Origin: Deltaproteobacteria bacterium
GTDB taxonomy: Bacteria; Myxococcota_A; UBA796; UBA2385
Length of the DNA stretch: 14,362 nucleotides
Assembly (NCBI GenBank): GCA_015489145.1
Contig: WGAH01000605.1
Coordinates: forward strand, 1 to 14,362
Reading direction: 5' to 3'
Made by a program: the position numbers and the translations under genes. Below are positions 1 through 6,458 of this stretch, in pieces. Position 1 is the stretch's first letter, and the number at the start of each line of letters is the position of its first letter. The notes beneath the pieces are model-generated. The model made no database searches and was not told where the DNA came from. It saw only the letters and a list, made by a program, of their open reading frames with translations.

Positions 1-40
1 CCCCCGGCCCCGAGCGGGCCCCCGACCACGGAGCAGGAGC

Positions 41-913
41 ATGGCAGTTCGCATCGGCGTCATCGGCGGCAGCGGCCTCTACGAGATGGAGGGCCTCAGC
101 GACATTCGCGAGGAGCGCCTCGACACCCCCTTCGGCGCCCCCTCCGACGCCTACATCCTCGGCCGCCTGCCCGAGCAGCCGGACGTCGAGCTGGTCTTCC
201 TGCCGCGCCACGGCCGGGGCCACCGCTTCACCCCCACCGAGGTGAACTACCGCGCCAACGTCTTCGGCATGAAGACCCTCGGCGTCGACTGGATCATCAG
301 CGTGAGCGCCGTCGGCTCGCTGCGCGAGGACATCGCCCCGGGCCACGTCGTCATCGTCGACCAGTTCATCGACCGCACCCGCTCCCGCCCCCAGACCTTC
401 TTCGGCGAGGGCATCGTCGCGCACGTCGCCTTCGGCGACCCGGTCTGCCCGGTGCTCCGGGGGATGCTCGTCGAGGCCGCCCGCCGCGCCGGGGCCCGCT
501 TCCACGACGGCGGCACCTACGTCTGCATGGAGGGCCCGGCCTTCTCCACCCGCGCCGAGTCCAACCTCTACCGCTCGTGGGGGGCCAGCGTCATCGGCAT
601 GACCAACCTGCCCGAGGCCAAGCTCGCCCGCGAGGCCGGCATCTCCTACGCCACGCTGGCGATGGCCACCGACTACGACTGCTGGCACGACGGCCACGAC
701 GACGTCACGGTCGACCAGGTCATCGCCGTGCTGCGCGCCAACGTCGCCCTCGCCCAGCGCATCATCCGGGAGGCCGTGCCCCTCGTCGCCGCCCACGAGG
801 GCCCCGCGCCCCAGGCCGGCGCCCTGGCCAACGCCGTGCTCACCAGCCCGGACGCGATCCCCGCCGACCGGCGGGCGCTGCTGGCCCCCATCATCGGCAA
901 GGTCCTGGGGTAG
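41..913 (+). CDS. mtnP: S-methyl-5'-thioadenosine phosphorylase
   Basis: This cytosolic enzyme splits methylthioadenosine with phosphate into adenine and methylthioribose-1-phosphate, in methionine salvage and polyamine by-product recycling. The 290-residue length fits the MTAP/PNP-2 family. Visible motifs are the N-terminal GGSGLY (residues 9-14), the phosphate-site RHGRGH (56-61), SAVGSL (89-94), the substrate pocket MEGPAFSTRAES (163-174), GMTN-PEAKLAREA (186-199) and TDYDCW (210-215). Asp in the TDYD segment is typical of 6-aminopurine (adenine) specificity rather than guanosine-type PNP. The ATG at 41 follows GGAG at 30-33. The next gene starts three bases after the stop, so the two are probably co-transcribed, although no functional link to the pilus/RodZ genes is known to me. 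Family identity is firm; the choice of MTA over other adenosine-type nucleosides is inferred from the motifs. Confidence 0.96.
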   Translation: MAVRIGVIGGSGLYEMEGLSDIREERLDTPFGAPSDAYILGRLPEQPDVELVFLPRHGRGHRFTPTEVNYRANVFGMKTLGVDWIISVSAVGSLREDIAPGHVVIVDQFIDRTRSRPQTFFGEGIVAHVAFGDPVCPVLRGMLVEAARRAGARFHDGGTYVCMEGPAFSTRAESNLYRSWGASVIGMTNLPEAKLAREAGISYATLAMATDYDCWHDGHDDVTVDQVIAVLRANVALAQRIIREAVPLVAAHEGPAPQAGALANAVLTSPDAIPADRRALLAPIIGKVLG

Positions 914-916
914 CCG

Positions 917-1654
917 ATGCGTCGCCTCGCCCTCGCCCTGACCTTCGCCGCGGTCGCCTGCACGACGGCCGCGCGCCGCGAGAAGGCGGTCACCCGGGTC
1001 GACCTCGGCACCGCCTACCTGCGCGAGGGCAACCCCCAGAGCGCGATCACCGTGCTGGAGCAGGCCACCCGCTACGACCGGCGCAACTGGGACGCCTGGA
1101 ACAAGCTCGGCCTGGCCTACTCGGCCCAGGGCGCCCCGGACCTCGCCGAGCGCGCCTTCAAGCGGGCCCTGCGCCTCGCGCCGGACAAGGCCGACGTCAA
1201 CAACAACTACGGCCTGTTCCTGATGGAGCAGGGCCGCCTCGACGACGCGATCGAGCACTTCGAGACGGCCACCCGCGACCTCACCTACCGCAACCCGGCC
1301 CTCGTGCTGAGCAACCTCGGCTTCGCGCTGCTGCAGGCCGGCCTCACCGACCGGGCGATCCGCACCCTCGAAGAAGCCGTCAAGCGGGCGCCGAACCTGT
1401 GCCAGGCGCGGTTCAACCTCGGCCTGGCCCACGAGAAGAAGGGCGACGCCGAGGCGGCCGTCGAGGACTTCCAGGCGGTGATGACCCTGTGCGGCGACGA
1501 GGCCCCCGGGGCCTGGTACCACGGGGCCCTGGCGCTGTTCGACACCGGAGATGTGCGCGGCGCCTGCACCTGGCTGCACGAGGTCGTCCGAAAGGTGCCC
1601 GGCACCGACCTCGGCGACAAGGCCGCCGACCTGTGGCAGGAGCGCTGCCGATGA
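917..1654 (+). CDS. TPR lipoprotein, Tgl/PilW(PilF)-like type IV pilus pilotin
   Basis: A 245-residue protein with a short signal sequence and a probable lipid-attachment Cys15 (AAVAC; a weak lipobox with Ala, not Leu, at -3). About five to six tetratricopeptide units follow: roughly residues 26-59, 60-93, 94-127, 130-163, 164-197 and a degenerate one to about 225. The helices carry typical TPR residues (LGTAYLREGN, LGLAYSAQG, NYGLFLMEQG, NLGFALLQAG, NLGLAHEKKG). In the PilF/PilW/Tgl family such outer-membrane lipoproteins bring the PilQ secretin to the outer membrane and help it multimerise. Neighbour order supports this: a RodZ-like gene overlaps its stop codon by ATGA, an arrangement also known for pilF-rodZ in other proteobacteria. 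It could instead be a generic TPR envelope lipoprotein. The start follows mtnP directly with little Shine-Dalgarno signal, so translation is probably coupled. Confidence 0.78.
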   Translation: MRRLALALTFAAVACTTAARREKAVTRVDLGTAYLREGNPQSAITVLEQATRYDRRNWDAWNKLGLAYSAQGAPDLAERAFKRALRLAPDKADVNNNYGLFLMEQGRLDDAIEHFETATRDLTYRNPALVLSNLGFALLQAGLTDRAIRTLEEAVKRAPNLCQARFNLGLAHEKKGDAEAAVEDFQAVMTLCGDEAPGAWYHGALALFDTGDVRGACTWLHEVVRKVPGTDLGDKAADLWQERCR

Positions 1655-2286
1655 GCCTCGACCTGCGCCAGGAACGCATCCGGCGGGGGCTGAGCCTCGA
1701 CGACATCGCGGCGAGCACGCGCATCCCCGTCATCTACCTCGAAGCGCTCGAGAGCGGCGACGACGCGGTGCTCCCCCCGGGGCCCTTCCGCGACCGCGCC
1801 CGCGAGCGCTACCTCGCCGAGCTCGGCTTCGAGGACGGCACCCTCGACGAGGACGGCGCCCTCGACGCGCGCGCGCCCGCCGAGGACACGACGACCACCC
1901 TCACGATCCCCCGCGCCGAGGAGGTGCCGGTGGTCCGCCTCGTCGTCGGCGGCTTCCTCGGCACCCTGGCGATCCTCTTCGCCCTCCGCCTCGGCGGCAC
2001 CCTCCTCGACCGCGCGCCGGCCGAGCCGCCCGCCCCCGCCACCGAGCAGGTCCACATCCGCACCGTCGCGCCCACCCGCCTGCGGCTGGTGGTCGACGGC
2101 GAGGTCCGCCACGACGGTCCCATCGACGCCCGCCAGACCCTGGAATTCACCGCCGAGCACCGCGTCGAGGTCGACGCCGCCGACCCGAGCGCCCTGGTGA
2201 TCCGCTACAACGGCGAGCGGGTCGAGCCCCTGCACGAGGTCACCCGCCCGCGCCGCCTGGTCTTCATCCAGGACCCCGCCGAGTAG
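1651..2286 (+). CDS. RodZ-like HTH / single-TM cell-shape protein
   Basis: A 211-residue protein whose ATG lies inside the stop of the previous gene (ATGA at 1651-1654). The same frame stays open far upstream, but only this start keeps the domain layout. Residues 1-60 form a RodZ-type helix-turn-helix: LRQERIRRGLSLDDIA, then YLEALESGD and LPPGPFRDRARERYLAELG. An acidic, Thr-rich linker follows (60-92), then one membrane helix at about 93-116, a Pro/Ala linker, and a beta-rich C-terminal domain (130-208) resembling the periplasmic DUF4115 part of RodZ. In known bacteria RodZ links cytoplasmic MreB to the elongation machinery. The usual RodZ segment after the HTH (an FxRxYA-like stretch) is altered here to FRDRARERY, so it is divergent. 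A related HTH_25 membrane protein with another role is possible. Pairing with the TPR lipoprotein supports RodZ. Confidence 0.8.
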   Translation: MSLDLRQERIRRGLSLDDIAASTRIPVIYLEALESGDDAVLPPGPFRDRARERYLAELGFEDGTLDEDGALDARAPAEDTTTTLTIPRAEEVPVVRLVVGGFLGTLAILFALRLGGTLLDRAPAEPPAPATEQVHIRTVAPTRLRLVVDGEVRHDGPIDARQTLEFTAEHRVEVDAADPSALVIRYNGERVEPLHEVTRPRRLVFIQDPAE

Positions 2287-2318
2287 CCGCCGGCGGGTGC
2301 GCCCGCCCGGAGATGGGA

Positions 2319-2345
2319 TACCTGCGGCCCACCGCGGGGAGGAGG
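2319..2345 (+). promoter_or_regulatory. Possible -10 (TACCTG) and strong ribosome-binding site before mgtE
   Basis: The short gap after the rodZ-like gene holds GATACCTG (2317-2324), which could act as a -10 element, and GGGGAGGAGG (2336-2345), a strong Shine-Dalgarno sequence five bases before the ATG at 2351. The RBS decides the mgtE start over an in-frame ATG at 2297. No convincing -35 box is visible, so the promoter part is tentative. Confidence 0.35.
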
Positions 2346-2350
2346 CTGCC

Positions 2351-3703
2351 ATGACCGATGCCCGGGTCGAGGTGATCCGCCGACTGGCCCGCCGCGGCGT
2401 GGGCCCCGCCCTCGAGCGCGCCCTGGCCAAGAGCCGCCCCGAGGACATCGCCGAGGCCCTGCGCCACCTCGCGCCGGCCGAGGCCCGCCGGGTGGTCGGC
2501 CCCATGGGCGACGACGCCCGCCTCGCCGAGGTGCTCACCCACCTCGACGAGGCCACCCTGAACGCGGTGGTGGACGGGCTCGACTTCGACCGGCTGGTGC
2601 GGCTGCTCGAGATGATGGAGGCCGACGACGAGGCCGACGTCATCGAGCGCCTCCCCGAGGCCCTGCGCGAGCGGGTGCTCGAGGCCCTCGCCGCCGACGA
2701 GCAGCGCATGGTCGAGGACCTCATGGCCTGGCCCGAGGACTCGGCCGGCGGCATCATGCAGCCCCTCGCCTTCCGCCTGCGCGAGGACACGACCTGCCGC
2801 CAGGCGATCGAGGCCCTGCACGAGCAGCAGGAAGACCTCGAGATGGTCTTCTACCTCTACGTCGAGAACGCCGCCGGGCAGCTCGTCGGCGTGTGCTCGC
2901 TCCGGGCGCTGCTGATCCACCCGCCGTCCACGCCGCTGCGCGACATCATGACCACCGACGTGATCGCCGTCTCCCCGGAGACCGACCAGGAGGAGGTCGC
3001 CCGCCTGGCGAGCCGCTACGACCTCCTCGCGATCCCGGTCGTCGACGAGGGCCGCCGGCTCCTGGGCATCGTCACCATCGACGACGTGGTGGACGTCATC
3101 AAGGAGGAGGCCATCGAGGACATGATGCTGATGGCCGGCGTCAGCGAGGGCGGCTCCGCCGAGAGCGGCGAGGTCGGCGTCATCGGCGCGGTGCGGCGGC
3201 GCCTGGGCTGGCTGCTGGTCGCCATCGCCGGCGGGGTGGCGATGGCCGAGCTCGTCGACGCCTTCGGCGCCACCCTGGCCCGGCGCGTCGTGCTGGCCGG
3301 CTTCATCCCGGTCATCCTCGGCATGGGCGGCAACGTGGCGGTGCAGGCGGCCACGGTGACCGTCCGCAACCTCGCCGCCGGGCACGCCGGCGGCTCGGCC
3401 ACCTTCCGGCTGGTCTTCCGCGAGACGCGCGTCGGCCTCGTCATCGGCGCGATCACCGCCCTGGGCCTCGGCGGCTACGCCCTGGCCCGCTGGCCCGCCG
3501 AGCCCCTCCTCGGCGCCGCCGTCGGCCTGTCCCTCATCGTCTCCATCGCCCTGGGCGCCACCATCGGCACCCTGCTGCCCCTGGGCCTTTCCCGCCTGGG
3601 CCGCGACCCGGCGGCGGCCACCGGCCCCTTCGTCACCACGGCGGTGGACATCGCCGCCCTCCTCGTCTACTTCGCCTCCGCCGCCGCGCTGCTCGGCCAC
3701 TGA
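2351..3703 (+). CDS. mgtE: Magnesium channel/transporter MgtE
   Basis: A 450-residue inner-membrane Mg2+ channel of normal family length. The order is an N domain of helical repeats (about 1-132), a CBS pair (about 133-255, with PEDSAGGIMQ at 128-137 and IMTTDVIAVSP at 199-209), and a connecting helix with KEEAIEDMMLMAGV (251-264). The membrane domain (about 284-449) follows, with five helices. Hallmarks there are GMGGNVAVQAATVTVRNLA (324-342) and DPAAATGPFVTTAVDIAALL (419-438). Asp433 sits where the pore Asp432 of Thermus MgtE lies. In characterised MgtE, Mg2+ binding to the N and CBS domains closes the pore when internal Mg2+ is high. The start at 2351 is chosen for the strong RBS; an upstream in-frame ATG at 2297 lacks one. 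recO begins 10 bases after the stop, so the two may be co-transcribed without sharing a function. Confidence 0.96.
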   Translation: MTDARVEVIRRLARRGVGPALERALAKSRPEDIAEALRHLAPAEARRVVGPMGDDARLAEVLTHLDEATLNAVVDGLDFDRLVRLLEMMEADDEADVIERLPEALRERVLEALAADEQRMVEDLMAWPEDSAGGIMQPLAFRLREDTTCRQAIEALHEQQEDLEMVFYLYVENAAGQLVGVCSLRALLIHPPSTPLRDIMTTDVIAVSPETDQEEVARLASRYDLLAIPVVDEGRRLLGIVTIDDVVDVIKEEAIEDMMLMAGVSEGGSAESGEVGVIGAVRRRLGWLLVAIAGGVAMAELVDAFGATLARRVVLAGFIPVILGMGGNVAVQAATVTVRNLAAGHAGGSATFRLVFRETRVGLVIGAITALGLGGYALARWPAEPLLGAAVGLSLIVSIALGATIGTLLPLGLSRLGRDPAAATGPFVTTAVDIAALLVYFASAAALLGH

Positions 3704-3713
3704 GGGCGCCGCG

Positions 3714-4475
3714 ATGGGCCGCGCCCCGCCCGAGCACGCCCCGGCCATCGTCGTCGGCCTGGTCGACTTCGGCGAGGCCGACCGGGTGGTGCGCCTGCTG
3801 AGCCCCGACCACGGCCTCGTCGCCGCCCTCGCCCGCCGGGCCCGCAGCTCCCGGCGGCGCTTCGGCGGCGCCCTCGACCTCGGCAACAAGGTCGAGGCCG
3901 CCCTGCGCCCGGGTCGGGGGGAGCTGTGGCACCTCGACGCCGCCCGGCTCCTCGACGGCCGCCTGCACGCCCACGGCGACGTGGAGCGCCTCGGCCTGCT
4001 CGCCTACACCGCCGAGGTGGCCGGCGCCCTGGCCCGTCCCCACCACCCCGAGCCGCGCCTGTTCGGCCTCCTCGACGTGGCGGGCGTGCTCCTCGACTCG
4101 GTGACGGCGCCCCCCTCGCCCCTGTTCCGCATGGCCTTCGAGGCCAAGGCCCTCACCTTCGCCGGCCTCCGCCCGGCCCTCGACCGCTGCGCCGGCTGCG
4201 GGCGGCCCTTCGACGCCGGCGAGGAGCGGGCCTTCGCCCCCTGGGCCGGCGGCGCCGTCCACCCGGCCTGCCAGGCGGGCGCCACCCCGGTCCCGCCGGG
4301 CTGGACCGAGGCGGTGGAGGCCGCCCGGCGCACCCCCCTGCGGGAGCTGGTCGACGCGGCGCCGCCGCCGGGCCCCCGGTGGCTCCTCGCCGACGCCATC
4401 GAGGCCCACCTCGGCCGCGCCCTGCGCTCTCGGCGGGTGCTCGCCGCCATCGCCGGCCCCCCCGCGGGGGGATAG
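3714..4475 (+). CDS. recO: DNA repair protein RecO
   Basis: A 253-residue protein of usual RecO length. In the RecFOR pathway RecO binds ssDNA and SSB and, with RecR, loads RecA at gaps. The N-terminal OB-fold (about 8-80) starts with AIVVGLVDFGEADRVVRLLS and HGLVAALARRARSSRRRFGGAL, matching the family's 'vl..r.ygE.drlv.llt...G...a.akGar' pattern. A helical domain follows with LFRMAFEAKALTFAGLRP (137-154). The zinc module is C159-x2-C162 plus H183-x2-C186, so a His replaces the usual third Cys. The C-terminal helices end in LLADAIEAHLGRALRSRRVL, typical of RecO. The ATG at 3714 lies 10 bases after mgtE. The C-terminal codons overlap a 14-bp GC palindrome that precedes the next gene. Confidence 0.92.
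   Translation: MGRAPPEHAPAIVVGLVDFGEADRVVRLLSPDHGLVAALARRARSSRRRFGGALDLGNKVEAALRPGRGELWHLDAARLLDGRLHAHGDVERLGLLAYTAEVAGALARPHHPEPRLFGLLDVAGVLLDSVTAPPSPLFRMAFEAKALTFAGLRPALDRCAGCGRPFDAGEERAFAPWAGGAVHPACQAGATPVPPGWTEAVEAARRTPLRELVDAAPPPGPRWLLADAIEAHLGRALRSRRVLAAIAGPPAGG
4458..4471. repeat. Perfect 14-bp GC palindrome at recO end
   Basis: CCCCCCGCGGGGGG is a perfect palindrome that covers the last codons of recO and lies one base before the TAGCCT hexamer upstream of the next gene. It could be a hairpin or an operator-like site, but such palindromes arise easily in this base composition. The sequence alone does not settle which. Confidence 0.35.
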
Positions 4476-4478
4476 CCT
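4473..4478 (+). promoter_or_regulatory. Candidate -10 element for a leaderless start
   Basis: TAGCCT lies exactly six bases before the ATG at 4485, and no Shine-Dalgarno sequence is present. If it is a -10 hexamer, transcription would start at or next to the A of the ATG, giving a leaderless mRNA. The same spacing occurs before the PPDK gene (TAGGCG at 11356-11361, ATG at 11368), and TAGCCT also occurs in the promoter-like sequence at 6024. There is no clear -35 box, so this is an inference from geometry. Confidence 0.35.
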
Positions 4479-4484
4479 GGGGCC

Positions 4485-5243
4485 ATGGTGTCCTGGCTCG
4501 TCCTCCTCCCGCTCGCCTGCGCCCTGCTCGAGGAGCAGCGCGTCGACCCCGTCGAGGTGAACTGGGCCGGGGTGGTGCTCGCCGACCTGCCCTCCGAGGG
4601 CGCGACGGAGGAGCTCACCGACGGAAACGTCGAGTTTCTCGACGAGGACGGCGAGCCCCTCGTCCTGTCCGACGGTTCCGCCGCCACCGCCACCCAGCCC
4701 TGGCCCGACAGCCCCGGGTGGTGGCAGGTGCGCGTGCCGGTGGACGTCGAGGTGACGGTGCGCGTCGCCGGCGCCGAGGACGCCGACCCGGCCCTCGCGA
4801 CGATGGTGTGGCGCGGCCGCACCCCCACCGGGCGGGCCTACTGGATGCAGGGGGCGCTGTTCACCCGCGAGCTCGGGTGGCTCGACGACTTCCTCGCCTC
4901 CGTCTCCGCCACCCTGCCCGGCACCGAGGTCGTCCCCCTCGCCGACGGCGCGGTGGCGCACCTGTGGGGCGAGCCCCTCGACCCCGAGGCCTGGGCCGGC
5001 GCCGACATCGCGGTGGTGGACGGCGAGGGCGCCGAGGCGACGGTGCTGCGCTACGCCGTCGAGGACGACGGCACCCTGGTCGAGGCCACCGACCGGGTCG
5101 ACCTCTTCCTCGCCGTGAACCTCGCCCCCGGCCCGGTCACCCTCTCGGTGACCGCCGCCGACGGTCGCGCCTTCTCCACCACCTGGCCCGCGCGGGGCGG
5201 CGACCTGCTCAGCGCGATCTACGCCGCCCTTCCCGCCGAGTGA
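4485..5243 (+). CDS. Putative cell-envelope lipoprotein, function unknown
   Basis: A 252-residue protein I do not recognise. It starts with a very short hydrophobic stretch (SWLVLLPLAC) ending at Cys12, followed by an acidic mature part. The n-region has no Lys or Arg, and the lipobox is imperfect (Pro at -3), so lipidation is likely but unproven. The mature part is rich in Val, Asp, Glu, Ala and Gly, with alternating hydrophobic strands (WWQVRVPVDVEVTVRVAG at 79-96 and PVTLSVTAADGRAF at 217-230) that suggest one or two beta-sandwich modules around an aromatic central region (YWMQGALFTRELGWLDDFL). Its TGA overlaps the ATG of the next lipoprotein gene by one base (TGATG), so the two are co-translated and probably act in the same place. 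No catalytic motif is visible. Confidence 0.75.
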   Translation: MVSWLVLLPLACALLEEQRVDPVEVNWAGVVLADLPSEGATEELTDGNVEFLDEDGEPLVLSDGSAATATQPWPDSPGWWQVRVPVDVEVTVRVAGAEDADPALATMVWRGRTPTGRAYWMQGALFTRELGWLDDFLASVSATLPGTEVVPLADGAVAHLWGEPLDPEAWAGADIAVVDGEGAEATVLRYAVEDDGTLVEATDRVDLFLAVNLAPGPVTLSVTAADGRAFSTTWPARGGDLLSAIYAALPAE

Positions 5244-5977
5244 TGCCCGTGATCGCCCTCCTCCTCGCCGCCTGCTGGACCCTCCCCGACACCGTCACCT
5301 TCACCGGCACCGTCTTCGACGGCCCGGACGAGGACGCCACGGCGGTGGGCGGCGCCGGGGTCGCCACCCGGAACGCCGCCCTCGAGCTCGTCGACGAGAC
5401 GACCGCCGACGCCGAGGGCGCCTTCTCGGTGCGGGCGGCGGCGAGCCAGGCGGTCTTCTTCGCCCTCGACGGCGAGGGCTACGCCCCCACCGCGTTTTCG
5501 ACCATGGCCGGCACCGAGGACGTCGCCGTGCCCGACGGCGCCCTGTGGCTGCGCTCCGAGGCCGAGGTCGAGGCCCTGCGCGAGACCTTCGGCGACTGCG
5601 CGGCCACGGCGGGGGACACCGGCGGAGACGCCGGCGCCACCGGCATCGTCGAGGGGGAGGTCCGCTTCTGGCTGCCGGTGAGCGACCCGGTGGACACCTG
5701 GCCCGTCGTGACCACGGCCACCGTGACCGTGCAGGACGGCGCCGGCGAGGAGTGGTCGGCCTGCTACCTCGACGACGACGGGAACGCCGACCCCGACGCC
5801 ACCGAGACCGGGGCCACCGGCCGCTTCGCCGTCTTCGGCGTGCCGGCCGGCCCGATCACCGTCCGCGTCCTCGCCGCGATCACCGAGGAGCAGACCGAGG
5901 AGTCGCTCTACGTGGGCTACCTGCCGGAAGGCGGCGTCTTCCCGATGTACGCGGCCCTCATCACCGTCGAGGAGTAG
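5243..5977 (+). CDS. Putative lipoprotein with carboxypeptidase-regulatory-like domains
   Basis: A 244-residue protein with a good lipobox (LLAAC, Cys11) but again no basic residue before the hydrophobic core. Two beta-sandwich units can be inferred. The first, about 18-103, starts VTFTGTVFDG and has the pattern 'ADAEGAFSV' and 'ALDGEGYAPT'. The second, about 133-243, starts GIVEGEVRFW and has 'TGATGRFAVFGVPAGPITVRVLA'. These match the carboxypeptidase-regulatory/transthyretin-like pattern of a strand, 'D.dG.F.f..v..G.ytv.v.a', then more strands. Such domains usually bind or display other proteins or sugars at the cell surface and have no catalysis of their own. A flexible Gly/Asp/Thr linker (about 118-132) joins the units. 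The ATG overlaps the stop of the upstream lipoprotein gene. The specific role is unknown. Confidence 0.78.
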   Translation: MPVIALLLAACWTLPDTVTFTGTVFDGPDEDATAVGGAGVATRNAALELVDETTADAEGAFSVRAAASQAVFFALDGEGYAPTAFSTMAGTEDVAVPDGALWLRSEAEVEALRETFGDCAATAGDTGGDAGATGIVEGEVRFWLPVSDPVDTWPVVTTATVTVQDGAGEEWSACYLDDDGNADPDATETGATGRFAVFGVPAGPITVRVLAAITEEQTEESLYVGYLPEGGVFPMYAALITVEE

Positions 5978-5999
5978 CCCCCGCGAGCGCCGGCGGCCC

Positions 6000-6029
6000 T
6001 TGCCCTTCCCAACCGCCCTGGCGTAGCCT
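6000..6029 (+). promoter_or_regulatory. Candidate sigma-70-type promoter
   Basis: TTGCCC (6000-6005) and TAGCCT (6024-6029) are separated by 18 bases and sit just after the lipoprotein pair. Transcription would start near 6036 and give a leader of about 98 bases before the TM2-like gene. This is the best -35/-10 match I found in the window, but it was judged by eye only. Confidence 0.45.
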
Positions 6030-6057
6030 CGCGCGTGGAGCGAGGCGCCCCAAGGGG

Positions 6058-6111
6058 TCGGCTCCGTGTTACCACCCCGCGCGAACCAGGCAGCGCCCGG
6101 CGCGGAGCCGA
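6058..6111 (+). repeat. Inverted repeat in the 5' leader of the TM2-like gene
   Basis: TCGGCTCCG (6058-6066) is exactly complementary to CGGAGCCGA (6103-6111), which could form a 9-bp stem around a 36-base loop. A competing 6-bp pairing, CCGCGC (6077-6082) with GCGCGG (6100-6105), would use part of the same arm. The element lies between the candidate promoter and the RBS (AGGAGG, 6123-6128). It may be a structured leader, or chance pairing in GC-rich DNA. Confidence 0.35.
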
Positions 6112-6133
6112 GGCGGCAGCACAGGAGGCAGAC

Positions 6134-6415
6134 ATGGGCGAAATGATCACCAAGCCGGACACCAACCCCATCGTGGTGGCCTTGCTCAACCTCTTCCTGT
6201 TCGGCGGGGTCGGCTACCTGATGATGGGCCAGCAGAAGAAGGGCATCATCTCCATCGTCGCCACCCTCGTCCTCTCCTGCCTCTGCCTCGGCTTCATCGT
6301 GCCCTGGATCACCGCCTACGACGCCTACCTCCTCGGCCAGAAGCTCCAGAGCGGCCAGCCGATCGGCGAGAACGAGAACGGCCTGGCCTTCCTGAACAGC
6401 ATCTTCAAGGACTGA
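6134..6415 (+). CDS. Small two-helix TM2-like membrane protein
   Basis: A 93-residue inner-membrane protein. A GTG at 6035 would lengthen it, but AGGAGG at 6123-6128 puts the start at ATG 6134, and the extra 33 residues would be arginine-rich and unlike a real N-terminus. Two hydrophobic helices are visible, about residues 12-31 (VVALLNLFLFGGVGYLMMGQ) and 38-60. A QQKKG turn joins them, and a polar tail contains AYDAYLLGQKLQSGQPI. The pattern 'N..va.lLN.f..GGvGY...Gq..KGi...' resembles the TM2/TM2-like domain family found in many bacteria, whose role is mostly unknown. It precedes the 375-residue membrane protein by 43 bases and probably shares its transcript. Confidence 0.85.
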   Translation: MGEMITKPDTNPIVVALLNLFLFGGVGYLMMGQQKKGIISIVATLVLSCLCLGFIVPWITAYDAYLLGQKLQSGQPIGENENGLAFLNSIFKD

Positions 6416-6458
6416 TCGCGCGCGGTCGGCGGCCCGCCGGCGGCCGAGGAGGGGGATC

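Noticed and set aside
577..1650. Long upstream extension of the rodZ-like frame through mtnP and the TPR gene
   Set aside because: The translation is Arg/Pro-rich shadow of the two real genes. The domain start fits ATG 1651, which overlaps the previous stop.
2297..2350. Upstream ATG for mgtE
   Set aside because: No RBS precedes it, the 18 extra residues do not resemble MgtE, and GGGGAGGAGG sits at the right distance from ATG 2351.
6035..6133. GTG 6035 as start of the TM2-like gene
   Set aside because: It would lie at the putative transcription start with no RBS and would add an Arg-rich stretch before the first helix. AGGAGG points to ATG 6134.
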